Of a stretch of 64,000 nucleotides of DNA, positions 48,600 through 61,300 are shown one piece after another. Made by a program: the position numbers and the translations under genes. The first letter of the stretch is position 1, and every line of letters begins with the position of its first letter. The notes under the pieces were generated by a model. That model worked only from the letters and a program-made list of their open reading frames with translations, searched no databases and was not told the DNA's origin. Source of the DNA: Typha latifolia (Eukaryota; Streptophyta; Magnoliopsida; Poales; Typhaceae); the NCBI GenBank assembly GCA_019914945.1, contig CM034112.1:8772501-8836500 (forward strand), read 5' to 3'.

Positions 48600-48860
48600 A
48601 GGAGAAAGTTTTGTCTCAGATCTGCATTGGAAAATAGAGGTGGAGAGAGATAGAGAGGGAGGAAAGGAACCCAATTGAGATCTGGTGGATTTGGAGGTGT
48701 GACACAACACAACACAACACAACACAACACAACACTACTGCATGCCCATGTGTTTGCTACCTATTCACTTGGGGTTTGAAAGGTGTAGACAGTGCTTGTA
48801 CTAATATTAGCTACTGTGTGGGCTTCAACTCTCTACCATCTCATCTCATCTCATCTCATC

Positions 48861-48895
<35 letters not shown>

Positions 48896-49068
48896 CTTGC
48901 ATGGACTTGGCTGACTCTTGTATAAGAAGAGCTAGAGTAGTATATATCTATCTCTACTATACTCTCTTTCTCTCTCTAGAGATGGATATACAGAGGTAGA
49001 GAGAGAGAGAGAGGGTGGTGGTGTGGGTGGTAGATGGAAGGGGTTAAAGGGATGGTCCAGTGGGGTGA

Positions 49069-49171
49069 TGACGTCAGCTGGGGGAGGAGGGGGGGGGAGA
49101 GAGAGAGAGGGGGATGAGCATCTACTCCCATGGGGCGGCATTAAGCTTGTCTGGCACGTGCGGTGCACGTG
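49069..49171. promoter_or_regulatory. bZIP/bHLH motif cluster upstream of the trihelix gene
   Basis: A palindromic TGACGTCA lies at 49069-49076. Two G-boxes (CACGTG) lie at 49155-49160 and 49166-49171, spaced 11 bases start to start, about one helical turn. They are 560-660 bases upstream of the ATG. G-boxes bind bZIP and bHLH (PIF-type) factors. Another CACGTG lies at about 50261, and another TGACGTCA at 45696 near the gene's 3' side. Confidence 0.5.
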
Positions 49172-50202
49172 CTGATAACCTTACGTCCTATTCATCGAAT
49201 TAAAGCGTCGCTCCTCCCCCCCCACCCCCCCGCTGAGATTATCTGTGGATGCGGCGGTGTGTGGAAACGGGGAATGGGGATGTTTGTTTATCAAATTAAG
49301 GAAGGGCGAGCACTTGAAATTAATTATGTAATTAAGATGGGGGGGGCTTTTTTTTGCAGATTACCACCTATCTATTGATCTTATTGCAGAGAAACTACTA
49401 CTTTTTTCATACATTCAAGAACTTTCCTCTTTCGATGTAGAATTTTTTTAAATAACACCCTATATTTTTCTTAATTAAGACTCCATCTTTAAGAATTTTA
49501 TAACTCTAACACTTCCTCCTCTCCTTCTTTTCTCCTATATTTTAGGAACGCGTAATTTAGTTACTTTAGAAATTACTGTTTGTATTCTGAGAAAATAATT
49601 TTTGCTTGATATTGTTATGCTTAAAACCGGTTGGATTCAGTTAACTCACGAGATGGGGTGTTTATCGAAAAATGATCAAAATATAGGAGGTTATTTATTT
49701 GAAACTTTGCAAAAAAAAACAATATAGGGGGTGATGTGCAAAAAGACGATGAATTCGTTTCGTGGTCACAGGAAAGATGTGCGATGGACAGATGGATGGA
49801 AGGATACGACTGATAGGATGATTGGGCACTCGATTACGATTTAAAATGCCCACCTTCGGATCCACTGCAACCAACTGAGGCACCAACCGCCTGTACATAC
49901 CAACCGACGAAAGAACGCGTGGGGAAAATCGAACGCGTGGCTCCTGAGATATGCACTGGGAGTTGCTGCCGGGTGTTGGGAGGTGGGTAGCGGGAAAGGA
50001 GCGCAGCAGCTACGTGAGTCATGTCGTGATGGGTTTGCTGTTAAGGGGGAGGAGTCGGCGACGACAGCGACGAGTCTGTTGGCTTTGGAATTGCGTGATA
50101 ACCTTTTTTCTTTTTCTTTTTTATTTATTTAAATTACTCTTAAATTCCGTTTTCTTTTTCTTTCTTTTTTTATTTAATTCTTTTCTGTTTTTTTCTCCCA
50201 GG

Positions 50203-50470
50203 GGTGAGTTTAAAGTGGGGCCCATGTGGCCTGGATAGTTTGCGCAGGGTGGCAGGGGGGACACGTGCCGGTGGTCCTGGGAGGCACGACCGGTGGCTGC
50301 TAAATTGGCAGAGAGGAGAGAGAGAGGGGCAGGGTTAGGGTTAGGGTTTTTTTTTAGGGTTATCTCCTCAGACTATAGCTCTTAGCTCCTTCTGAGTGCA
50401 TCTGCATCTCCTCTCCTCTCCTCTCCTCTCTCTCTTTTTTTTTTTCTAACACTTTCTTTTAATTTTTATT
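50203..50470 (+). promoter_or_regulatory. Promoter-like block with telo-box repeats
   Basis: A G/C-rich block with CACGTG (about 50261) is followed by three telomere-type repeats (AGGGTTAGGGTTAGGG, 50331-50346), another AGGGTT at 50356 and a long CT-rich leader-like tract (50405-50450). Telo-boxes with CT-rich leaders are usual in plant promoters of translation and cell-cycle genes. No ORF or splice-like exon follows on either side, so this may be an orphan promoter, a noncoding RNA start or interstitial telomeric sequence. Confidence 0.4.
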
Positions 50471-51214
50471 TTTGTACATCCATGGTTATCTCTCTGCTAG
50501 CATTTTATCAGATGCATTGTAATCTTATAAGAAATAAATTTTTTTATCATATACATCAGTTTATGGAGTTTTTTTTTTCTTTTATAGATTATGAGCCCAT
50601 AGGCTGGATAAAAAGGCAAGTCGTTTTTGACACGTAGATTAAACATAGGCTAAATCCAATGCACGTGGGACAAACGATTAATTTCTCGGTAGGAGAATTC
50701 TTTTTATACAATTCGCTGGATTATTTCTAGTTTTTCTTTTTTATCTTTCGAAAAAAGAGGTATCCTTAATTTAGAAATTTAATAGTACTAGCAAATCAAG
50801 AGTTTCTAAGCTAAGATATTCTGCAAACTAAGATGTTCATGTGTCATGTTAGTAGAAAGTGATCAATAGTTTTAGCATCTTATCTTTCAAATAATTATGC
50901 ATAAGACTTATTAGGTCAATGAGATCATTAAGAGTTTCTGTCAGGATTCTAGGAAATTAAGCAGTGAATGAAGGCTTTGAGCTCCTTTTAGGAAACCTAG
51001 TTTGCAGGATTATGGACAGCTACTTAGTTCTTCAGGATTGCTAGATAACAGAGAATCATTGTAGACCAACAGTTTTCTCTGATAATAAGTGATTGAAATG
51101 TACTTTAAAAAAAGAAGTTATTCTGACATCATTCCACATAGGAAACCTAGCAAGAAGAAAGCCTACTGGTAGTATTGGTAGAGTCTAATCTAAAATGTCA
51201 AGCTTAAATTTATT

Positions 51215-51605
51215 AGATTCAATTCAAACTTATTTCAAGCTCGAGCGAAGGTAGGGCACTCGATAAGCAGATTCCATTCAAGAATCTATCTTAAACTTAG
51301 TTTGAATTGAATCTTGAGTGGTTTACACTTTATAAAATCAAATCAATCATATAACTAGGCGTTGTCGATCTAAGTTTTGTTTTAAGTTTAGCTTGAAATT
51401 AGTATTTAGCCTAACATAAAGCTTGAATTGATTAGACTTATTTCGAGTTTATTTCAACCTCAAGTCAATGTCAAGCCATCTGATAAGCAGATTTGAGTTT
51501 GAATCAAATTCAATTCAAGTTTGACTTTAATATATCATGACTTAAGTTTGAACTAAATCTCAGGTGGTTTACCCTTTACAAAATCAAATCAATCATATAA
51601 TCATA
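51215..51605. repeat. 220-bp imperfect tandem duplication
   Basis: Two units share GATAAGCAGATT (51262 and 51482) and, near their ends, TACAAAATCAAATCAATCATATAA-type sequence. They contain CAAGCTCGAG/TTCAAGTTTGA-like segments common in plant non-autonomous transposons. No coding frame is present. Confidence 0.75.
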
Positions 51606-53095
51606 TATAAAGTCAAATATGAGTAGCAAGACGTGTGAATTTATTTCAGATATTAGGCCCAACCACTAGCATAGACTTCGTGAGTTATACCCTTAACTAA
51701 AAGGTGGTATGAAAAAAATTCAACATAACTCTGCTCTGTGGCATATGAATTTATTCCAGTTGTCACTGTTGGAGGTATGATCAGTAATGAGTTTAAATAT
51801 TTGTTTTTGAACTGTGTTCTTTTTTCTTAATTGAAAGAAGGTCAGGTTCATTCCATTGCTTTACAAAGAATAACCAAGAAGATATATATATATATATATA
51901 TTAATATGATATCTTGAAACTTTTGTTATGGTAATTTTAAAAGAAAAAAAAAACACACACACAATATAGACTTTGTATGATTTAAATCCTATTATTTTTC
52001 TTCTGAAGAAAACCCCAGCCTTTAAAAAAAAATTAATATCCAATTAACACCCTACTGTTACTATTTAGTAACTGATATTACCAAATCAAAAACTCAATAA
52101 CCAAACTTCTGAAATTATCAGAACAGTTTTGAATACCCATTGACATAAAAATTAATTTAGATATTTTAAAAATATTGGCTTTTATAAAATCTCATATTTC
52201 TTTTATAGATTCTTATATTTTGAGGTAAAGTATGTCAATTTAATCTAAAGTGTTAAGTAAATATTTTCTATAAGTAGGGAAGGGTTTGAACCAAAATAAT
52301 CCTACAATATAGGGAGTCTTTTGCAAATTTCCTTTTTCTTTTTAATGTAGAGTAGAAGAATGAAGTGCAAGTTGAAAGTCTGTGTAAGTCTGTGTGTTTG
52401 GTTGCTAGAAAATAAAATTCAATAAGAATTTTTTACTTCAATAAAATTGCTTTCTTTTTTCCAAGAAAATATGTCAAAAAGAAATATAAATAAAGATATT
52501 TTTAATAATAAGAAAACTATTTCTTTAATTTATTCTTTACAATCAAACATTAATTTCTTAAAATTGAGTTCTTTCTTTCCTCACATTATAGCAAACAAAA
52601 CACCCTCTACATGAAAGTGGGTAATCCACGACACATTCAAGTTTAACATAGAAATAAAAGTCATTTACAAGAGAGTATAATCCACATCAGATAGTCAGAA
52701 GAGCTATATATAACTCGAACTATTATTATGCAGCTTGATCTCACTACTATCTAACATACAAAAGTTTGAAGCAACTAAAAGTACATGGCATACATATATA
52801 CATATACACACTACTCGCCAAACTTTCTCTTGGCCAACCACCTAAAATTTTACAAAGAAATCTCAAAACCGACTGTGAACAAGATCAGGGCTAGTCAGTG
52901 GCGATACAGATGGATATCGGCGGTATAAAGAACCACCTAATAATCCACTCTCAAACACTGCCACAAAGGTTTTAACCTCAAGAGAAATGATGAGCGCAAT
53001 GCCGCTAATCTGACTGCTGATTAGTGTTTTATGACAGGAAAAGAGTGCTCTGCAGGACAGCTAGTTTATAGATGAAACCCGGTTGCCGTTGTGAT

Positions 53096-56000
53096 TTATT
53101 CACCTTTCACCCTGGAAATTCTAAGATGTAAGCAAGGATATTTGCGATAAGAAAGATAAAAGAACAATGTTTTTGAGCATGCGGAAGAAATATACATGAA
53201 TGGTGTGTTGAGAGTATCAGTATCTTGAAGCATATCATTGGCGCTGCCAGATTTAACTTTCTCTGGGGCAGAACTGTATGTAGATAGCAACTGTCTCTGG
53301 AAATATTACAAATATTAGCCAACCAATATTTATAAATTTAAGAGAAGGTAGACATATGAACAGGCAAATTGAATAACAAGATAGGCACTGGCACACCCAT
53401 GGGCTGAATAACAAGATACTACCCATACTGGGCTGAAACCATGAGAAACCAGTTTCGCCCCCGGTTTTGGATCGGTAATTGACTGATATTGATACTTCAA
53501 ACCATGGATGCACCAATCTAACTTTTTTTCTGCAATTCTATTTCTTTGAGTCTCTCTAAATTCTCTAAATTAATACTTTGCCCTCCAACAAGACGAGCTC
53601 CCCAAAAGCCCAAACGATGCTTAGCTAGAAATATACCAACCTTTTCCCAACGACCAAGATACAGAAACTATGATTATGCTGTACAAGCAATAAACCAACT
53701 TGTCATCCAGACTGTCAATATAAAAACATAACAAATCAAGTTCTATTTTATAAATCAAGTTCTATTCAAAAGAAGTTGGTAATCAAAATGGACAAAATGA
53801 AACAGATCCTTCCCTTGGAACCTATGCTGATCCATATCGGGCATGACTTGAGATATATTTATCCGCCTTTATCGCGGTATTGAGAAGAGGATTTGTAGGG
53901 GCAGCGCACCAGCCGCCCTGCCAAGGCCAATGGCACAAATGCAAGGTGGCCCAGGCAGCCCGATAACAGGTAAGATTTGATCCATTAAAATTAACCATTA
54001 AACTTATATAAAACAAAATCTCTAAAAGCCTAAAACAGTACAACCCTAACACCTCTTCCAGCTCTCCCTTCTATAGCCGGCGGCAGCGAGTGGCAATTAG
54101 CGACCAAGCAGCTAAGGCAGCGGCATGCAGCATGTGGCAACAGCAACGAAGAATGACAGTTGGCTACGTAGGTATGGTCCTTCTTCCCTTTCTCTCACTC
54201 ACACTTCCTCACTCCCTCTCTCCCTTTCTCACTCTCCCTCTCTGTCTCACTCTCTCACACCGAAATATTTTCTTATTTTCAATTGTCTTAATTGTTAATT
54301 CTTATTAATATGTAATGCTAGGCAGTTAGAAAAATCAGAAATTAATTACAGTAATTATCGATTGTGTTTTCAGTTTTCACTGTTAATCAATAATCAGTTA
54401 ATCCGTTGAATTATTTTTTACATTCTTTTTAACTTGTTAATCACTTAATATGGTAATTTGTTATTTCTTGTGAACATTATGGTTGTGAATTGTGATTATA
54501 TTATTTAGTATTTTGGCGTAGTGTACTATTAAATATTTGTATATACTATATTAGTTACAACTTACATATAAGTGTAAAATATATATTATATATCTGTATT
54601 TTATATATTTATTTATTGGGTTTATATTAAAAATGTTAGATTACCTTGTCACCCGCCTTGTCGCTTGCCTTCTGCTTAGGCGCTAGGCGGTTAGGTGAAC
54701 GTTTGCCACCCACGACCGCCTTTTGAAATATTGGTCTTGATATTCAAATTTACATCTGTATCCAAATAATCTATACAGAGATAGATATAGGTTGAAGAAA
54801 AGTATTTAAATAAATATCCATATATTTATATAATTTGAAATATTATGATTTTTTATAAAGATCCTTTTGTATCTTTATCAAGGTTTTCGATTCCAGATGA
54901 TCCTGATCTAAATAAGCCAAAATAGATCGAGGATCAACAGATCGATTGAGTTTCAGCCGCTTCAACTGAAACTATGTATTTTGAGTTAAATAGGTGGAAT
55001 TCATAAGGAATCCAACTTGTATTCGAACCAAGGCATTAAATTATTTAATGTCTGTGAAACCCACTCTTATCCCATCTCTTTTTCCTCTCTTTCCCCCTCT
55101 TTTTCTCTCTCTTCAAACAAGTTGTTGCTTCAACATTGATCCAACCTCTATTGACTTTTGGTGAACTCTTTCAACGCAACCGGCACCGTTAACCTTAGAT
55201 GAACTCAAGTATGCAATTTTTTCTCTCTTCTATTTTTTTCTTTCTTCTCTCTTATATCAGACCAGCTCCCATGCTCTCTCTCTCTCATCTCCTCTCTACA
55301 GCAATCTCTCACTCTCCTCCCTCTCTCCTTTTCTTCTCTTTATTCTACAACAATCTTTTGCTGCAATACTAGAGTGGGAAGAAGAGAGAAAAACGAAGAG
55401 AGAGGGAGAGGCTAAAGAGGAAGAGTAGAGATAGGAGAACTCAATCTCTTTTCTCCATCAATTTGTTAACCGCAGTAACAAAGAGAGAGAGAAAGAGAGG
55501 GAGTGGAGAGCGGGAGAGGGAGAGGGAGAGGGAGAAAGAGACTAAGAAATTAATTTGGGGTTTTTCTGAACTTAAAATTTGTCTTTCATTTTTTTGAATT
55601 TGATCTATGTTTATGTTTGGTTTATGCTAAAAATGGGAATGACTTCAAGCTACAGGATACCGACATTATATGGCATCATTACAATATTATTGGACAGAAT
55701 AAAAGACTTGTCAAATGCAATTAGTATAAAAAAAAAATGAGTGGTGATGCTAACCATATAAAAGAACATTTCGTTAAAAGACAAGAAAATGTAGCAGTTT
55801 CCATTCAAGTATGTTTGGAAATCTAAAAGCAAATGTTAGCTTATCTAATATGCAAACAAAAGGATAAATAATCTATAAAACAAAGAGGATTAATAGTTAT
55901 CAAGAATAATGCATGACCTTGAAATAAATAAAAAATTAATGATAATAGCAGTAGGCACAGTGAGGAAGATGATAAAAATAGCAATGAAAGAGAGAAAACA

Positions 56001-58288
56001 TATGTATAAGTAGCAGATGAGAAGAATAGGTGGTGGTAGCTTTGATAGATCTAAATTAGTTTACATACAAAGAGAAAATATGGGAGCAATAATTCTAGGA
56101 CTCCTAGTGTCACTGGAGAGTCTAGAAATATTCAATCAATAAAAACATATCTTCACAAAAAAAGAGGTCAGATACAAATTACTCTCAAGATAGCTTTCAA
56201 AGCAAATTGATAAAGTTATCTTTAAATTTTTCTTCTATACTTATATTTTTTTCAATATAGCTGATAGTCATTATTATCATATTATGGTAAATGTTATACC
56301 AATGATGGTTGTGCCTCCGTCGGCATGGCACGCCTTATGCACGACCCTATGTGCCACTAGCACAAATTTAACATAATTTTAAAAAAAATTAGAATGTTTA
56401 AAGATGTTTTTGGGTCTTCGGCACATCAATCTTTAGTTTTTTATTTGAATATATTTATTAAAACCTAGATTACAGTCTTTTATCTTTATATTATTTTTAT
56501 AAATGACCTATTTTATTAAAGATATAGTAATAGTCAAATATAAATATTATTCAACACATAATATAATTGAATACATTCATTAAAATTTGTATTGATGGTT
56601 GAACATGTAATAATATTCAACATATAATATTAATTGATAACAGTTCAATAATTAAAACTAATATCTAGTAAAAATGCGAAATGACGAGGAGAATCAAAAA
56701 CTTCATTTGCCAACAAAGGACTAAGATGAGAATGTTGCATTAAATACTGTTGATAATCTTTAATCATATTAATGATGGTGACTTCATTTGCTGATACAAA
56801 AATAACACTAAACTTGTTTGATAATGATTGATTGATATAAATAAGAAAAAGTTAACAAAAAAATGAGCTCTACATCGGCACGGGTCGGCACGCACTCTTG
56901 CCGGACTGACACTGCTCGGCACAAGAGTGTGTCATTGGCACATCTTGTGCTAGGTGTCATGCCACAACTAGCATAACAAGTGTCGATCGTCACGTCCCGT
57001 GCCAACCAGCACGGCCATCATTATGCTAAACAATGGTAAGGTCTAGTGTTCAGACTCCTAGTTTAAATAATAATGCTATAAAATATCTTGAGTCAAAAGT
57101 AGATAAGTTTCATAGTTATATTGAACAATTTAAAAGCTAGTGGGATAAATTTGTTTGTATGTTAATGTGTGATAGGTGGACTACACAAAATTAGAGAAAT
57201 ATAATTAATTTCTTAGTGTACTCATGCATATAAATAGTATTTTGAAGATTGTGAATGTGCTCATTTCAAAAATGGAGATTATATTTTTTAGCTGATAGAT
57301 GATGTAATGAAAAAATAGGTGAAAAAGGGTAATCAAGTAGTTACTAATAATAGAGCAAATTATAAGTAACTGTTGGACAATTACTTATGTTGAAAAGATA
57401 ATATTTGTATTGGACATCATATGTTACACATTATTTTGATCTCATGTTAGGATATTATATAAAGACTTGTTTGTTTAGAGTTCAGGGGTAGCCCCGAACT
57501 CGGTTAGAGACCCTTAGCCTAGTTTAGTAATCAAACACATTTTTAACTTCTTTTTTCCTAGTCAAGTTCAATCTCCAACAAATAATAATATATAAATTTT
57601 AATATTATTTTAAATTGATTCCAATTTTACTCATGACATGATTTAAATCTATCAATTTTATATCTTGTCAATCTTCTCTCTTCCAAACATATATAATTTT
57701 TTATTATAAAAGAGCTCTTTTACTATGGCTAAAAAAAATAACACTGAAAAAAAATATTCATACACAGAGTAAAAAAACATCTACAAATTAGATGACACTC
57801 CAAATTTGACAACAATAGTAAAAAAGATCTTAATTCAAACTATCTTCATCACAGTGTTTTCTAGATTACTTTCTCCTTGATTCATACCAAAACACATAAT
57901 AGATTGACAACAGAAAGATTTGACAAGTTAGTGCCCTACCATTATAATATGAGATTGTGGAAGAAAAATTTAAGAAAGCAGATAATGATCAATTGATTAA
58001 TTGATTTAAATAATTTTTTATTTGAAAACTAACTCCATAAATCAAAGAAGTGAGGGAAAAATATTAGATGATAGAGACAACCCTTAGTTGAATGAGATAT
58101 TACAAGAGGAGACCGCAACAAGGGTAGAAAACGGTACGACTCGTTTGGCAACAAGATAGTAGAGCTATCAGTACTAGTGATAATTTTGATGATCCTGATG
58201 ATACACCTTGTGCTGAAATCATCTATTCCACATTTACTAAAGGAAGTCAAGGAGATCAACACATAGGAATTGAAGCCAAAGAAAATAA

Positions 58289-58344
<56 letters not shown>

Positions 58345-61300
58345 CAACAACGTTGTTATGAGAATGTTGTTTCCTATGATAATGATTCATTGAATATTGA
58401 TTATTTGGAATGATCACAAACTTCAAATGTTAGTTATTACCTTCCTCAAACACAACAAGAAGGGCAATCATTTGATATTACTAGTTTAATGCAATAACTC
58501 GTTGGAGTATAAGGCCTTAAACATCAATACTTACGAATTTATGGTAACAATGATGATGACTATAAAAATTTATTAGATCCAGCTTAGAATTCATCATGGT
58601 TTTAAGTGAGTATTTTTAGTTTTTAGAATTCATATATGAGTCATTATTATCTTCTTATATTTCTATCCTTCTCTCTAAAATTTTTTAAAAAATCCTACAT
58701 TTTTAAAGAAAATTTAGAATTTTACATTATTAAAAAAATTAGCCTAATACTATATTGACCGATATGTATCGTTTTTTCAAACAATTATCCTGATACTTAG
58801 AACCTTGATCTTTATATAAATATCTAATATTATTTTAAAATATATTTAGTTATTTACTAACTACACTATAGATTTCAATAATTATATCACAAGTTCTTAC
58901 AAATTCAGAAAATGAATACAGAAATATTTGATATCCGATCTGCATCCGTAACTATACATAATGGATATGGCAATTAAATTCAATATCTGCTCACTATCTG
59001 TATTTAGATCCATATCCAAAGAAAAAGTATGGATATAGATATGATTTTTCCTATCGAATTTGAATCCAATCCATTGATAAAATCATATCCGTATCCGATC
59101 CATTTTCACCCCTACTAGGATCACAAGAGCAATTATATGATTATATCAAAGAGCTCGTTTTATTTTGGGAATCAAGATGCAGTTTTGGTGTATATGCTAC
59201 TTATGGGAATGAAGGAATCATGCATATCTCCGCAACAATCACATCAGAACAAAACCTAATCTAACAAAAAGTAAAAATATTAAAGGAAGAAATATGATGA
59301 ACTCTGATGAAGATACTTACATGTGCCTCAAAGTCAGGGCTAGTCAGATTGATAGATAAATTCCTCATCAGCAACAATACCTGGACAATATAAGAAATCA
59401 ATATCTGAGGTAAATTTGTAGCACCTTACCAGATATCTATATATTAGAACTAGAAGAGGTTGATTATCAAGTAGGAAAGTCTTTTCCAGCAAGATGAAAT
59501 TTTTAAAATCATAAACCAATAATTCCTACATTGACCAAGGTACACAAAAAAGCTGCATCAATGTGCAATGAAAGATAAAGAGTGTCGCATATCATTTTCT
59601 GCAACAAATATATTGGATCTAATCTAGACATCATGTAACACTAAATGATGCATCAAAGAATTAACTTTGAAAGCATAAAATTTTCTCTTGTGAAAGCATT
59701 CATTTTTCTCCCAAACCAAATCACCACCCATGCTATTCATCATCAGGGTGAGGTTTATAAGTGCTTGCCATTAAAAATAATGAGAAGAATACCAATACCT
59801 TTTGATGATGTAGTTCTGGAACTTCGAAATTGGATCAAAAGTTCAAAACAATGAAAGTAATACAGGAAAACTTCATTCTGTACATAAACCAAGCTTAATC
59901 AAGCTTATTGAAAAATTATTCTTATTAACATACAACCAATGGCATGATTTAACTGTAAACCACTTTCTCCATTTGGCTATTAAAAAAGCAAATGTTATTA
60001 AAAATTTAGCATATTACCATTATCATGATTTAAATGAAAACCACTTTCTCCACATGGCTACTAAACACTCATTTACTAGCCTCGCCTTGAAACAATAGGG
60101 AAAAAACCACAAATATTATACACTCAAGTACCCCTCTGGGCAGTAACCAAGGATGTGCAACATTTTACTTCCAAACATCTGATTCAAATAGATACAATTT
60201 TCATAAACTAGTGTGCACTGGAAAGCCAAATTAACTATTATACACTACTTTCGCATTTTTAAGAAAAAAATGTCTCTCAGTTAACCGGAACACTACTTTG
60301 GTATTTTTTAAGAAATATTTATATCTGAAAACACTAGCAAGATATTATTGTCCAATTGTATTCACAAAGTTCCTTATGTTATACATATCATTACAACATT
60401 GAAGGATCCCATGATAAAACAATTTTCTTGCAACATCCTGCAACAACCACATTCTCAACCCTACAGTAGCACTTTTTGTTAACAGAAACTTCATAACAAG
60501 ATGGAGTCAGCAATGTCATTTTAAACTTATTTAAATAATAATACTTTGGCATTAAAGATCAACCTCATTTCCTACTCATCTACTTTTCAACATTCTTTTA
60601 TATAAAACTATCAAAGGAACTGTCATTAGAAGTTCAGATAATGTTTTATTACAGAGCGACATTTATACGCATTAACCAATTTACATGATAAGCATATGAA
60701 CCCCATGCACCATTTAACTGCATGCCACTATTGTTTGCCAGAAAACAGTAATGTGTTCTGCAATATATAAGTAATTGATACTGCTAGATAGATGACATAC
60801 TGTTTCAACATCAATCGGATCCATCTCTTTTAGCTTCTGCAAATGCCCAGTTGTGTTTGGATCAAACACGCTGCCAAGAAAGCTGTATACCTGAGCGAAG
60901 TCTGGCATAACTACATGATATAAAAGAGAGGAAAAAATAAGCAAGGTTACATAATGAATGAAAATGAGAAATCAAACAGTGCTTTTGAGGGCACACATAA
61001 GCTTTCTCACCTCTGTGTGGATTGATAAAAAGGTACCATGACAATTGCATCAATAATTGGTGATCAAGCAATAAAACAAATGGCAAGCACAGAAGATATA
61101 CAAAAAGAGTACGCGCATTGAATGTACTCCACAGTCCACATCTCCATCTTTGTGGCAATATGGAACAAGTATGGGAATTCCTCTGTTGTCATACTAGTGT
61201 ATGGCCTATATAACTGTGGACTGCCATAGATGTACATACTATTTAAGTATTTATCATTATAGTCTTCTGCCAATTTAGTTAAGGCATTCTAAAGAAGATA

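Larger units (their letters stand above)
54879..58807 (+). mobile_element. hAT transposon, degenerate, with 8-bp target duplication
   Basis: A 3929-bp insertion is flanked by perfect direct repeats ATCTTTAT (54871-54878 and 58808-58815). Its ends are CAAGGTTTTCGATTCC and, inward from the right, CAAGGTTCTAAGTATC. On the plus strand it keeps traces of a hAT transposase. A BED-type zinc finger remnant (DIIWHHYN, then CN, a stop, and NHIKEHF) lies at about 55634-55775. [12 protein letters not shown], like the VVTDNASNY block, lies at about 57337-57372. Acidic C-terminal codons are near 58180. Stops and microsatellites interrupt all frames, so it is not autonomous now. It sits in an intron of the REVEILLE gene, in opposite orientation, and contains a nested element (56301-57022). 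Confidence 0.85.

Noticed and set aside
50331..50346. True telomere or chromosome end
   Set aside because: Only about two and a half repeats are present, flanked by ordinary sequence on both sides.
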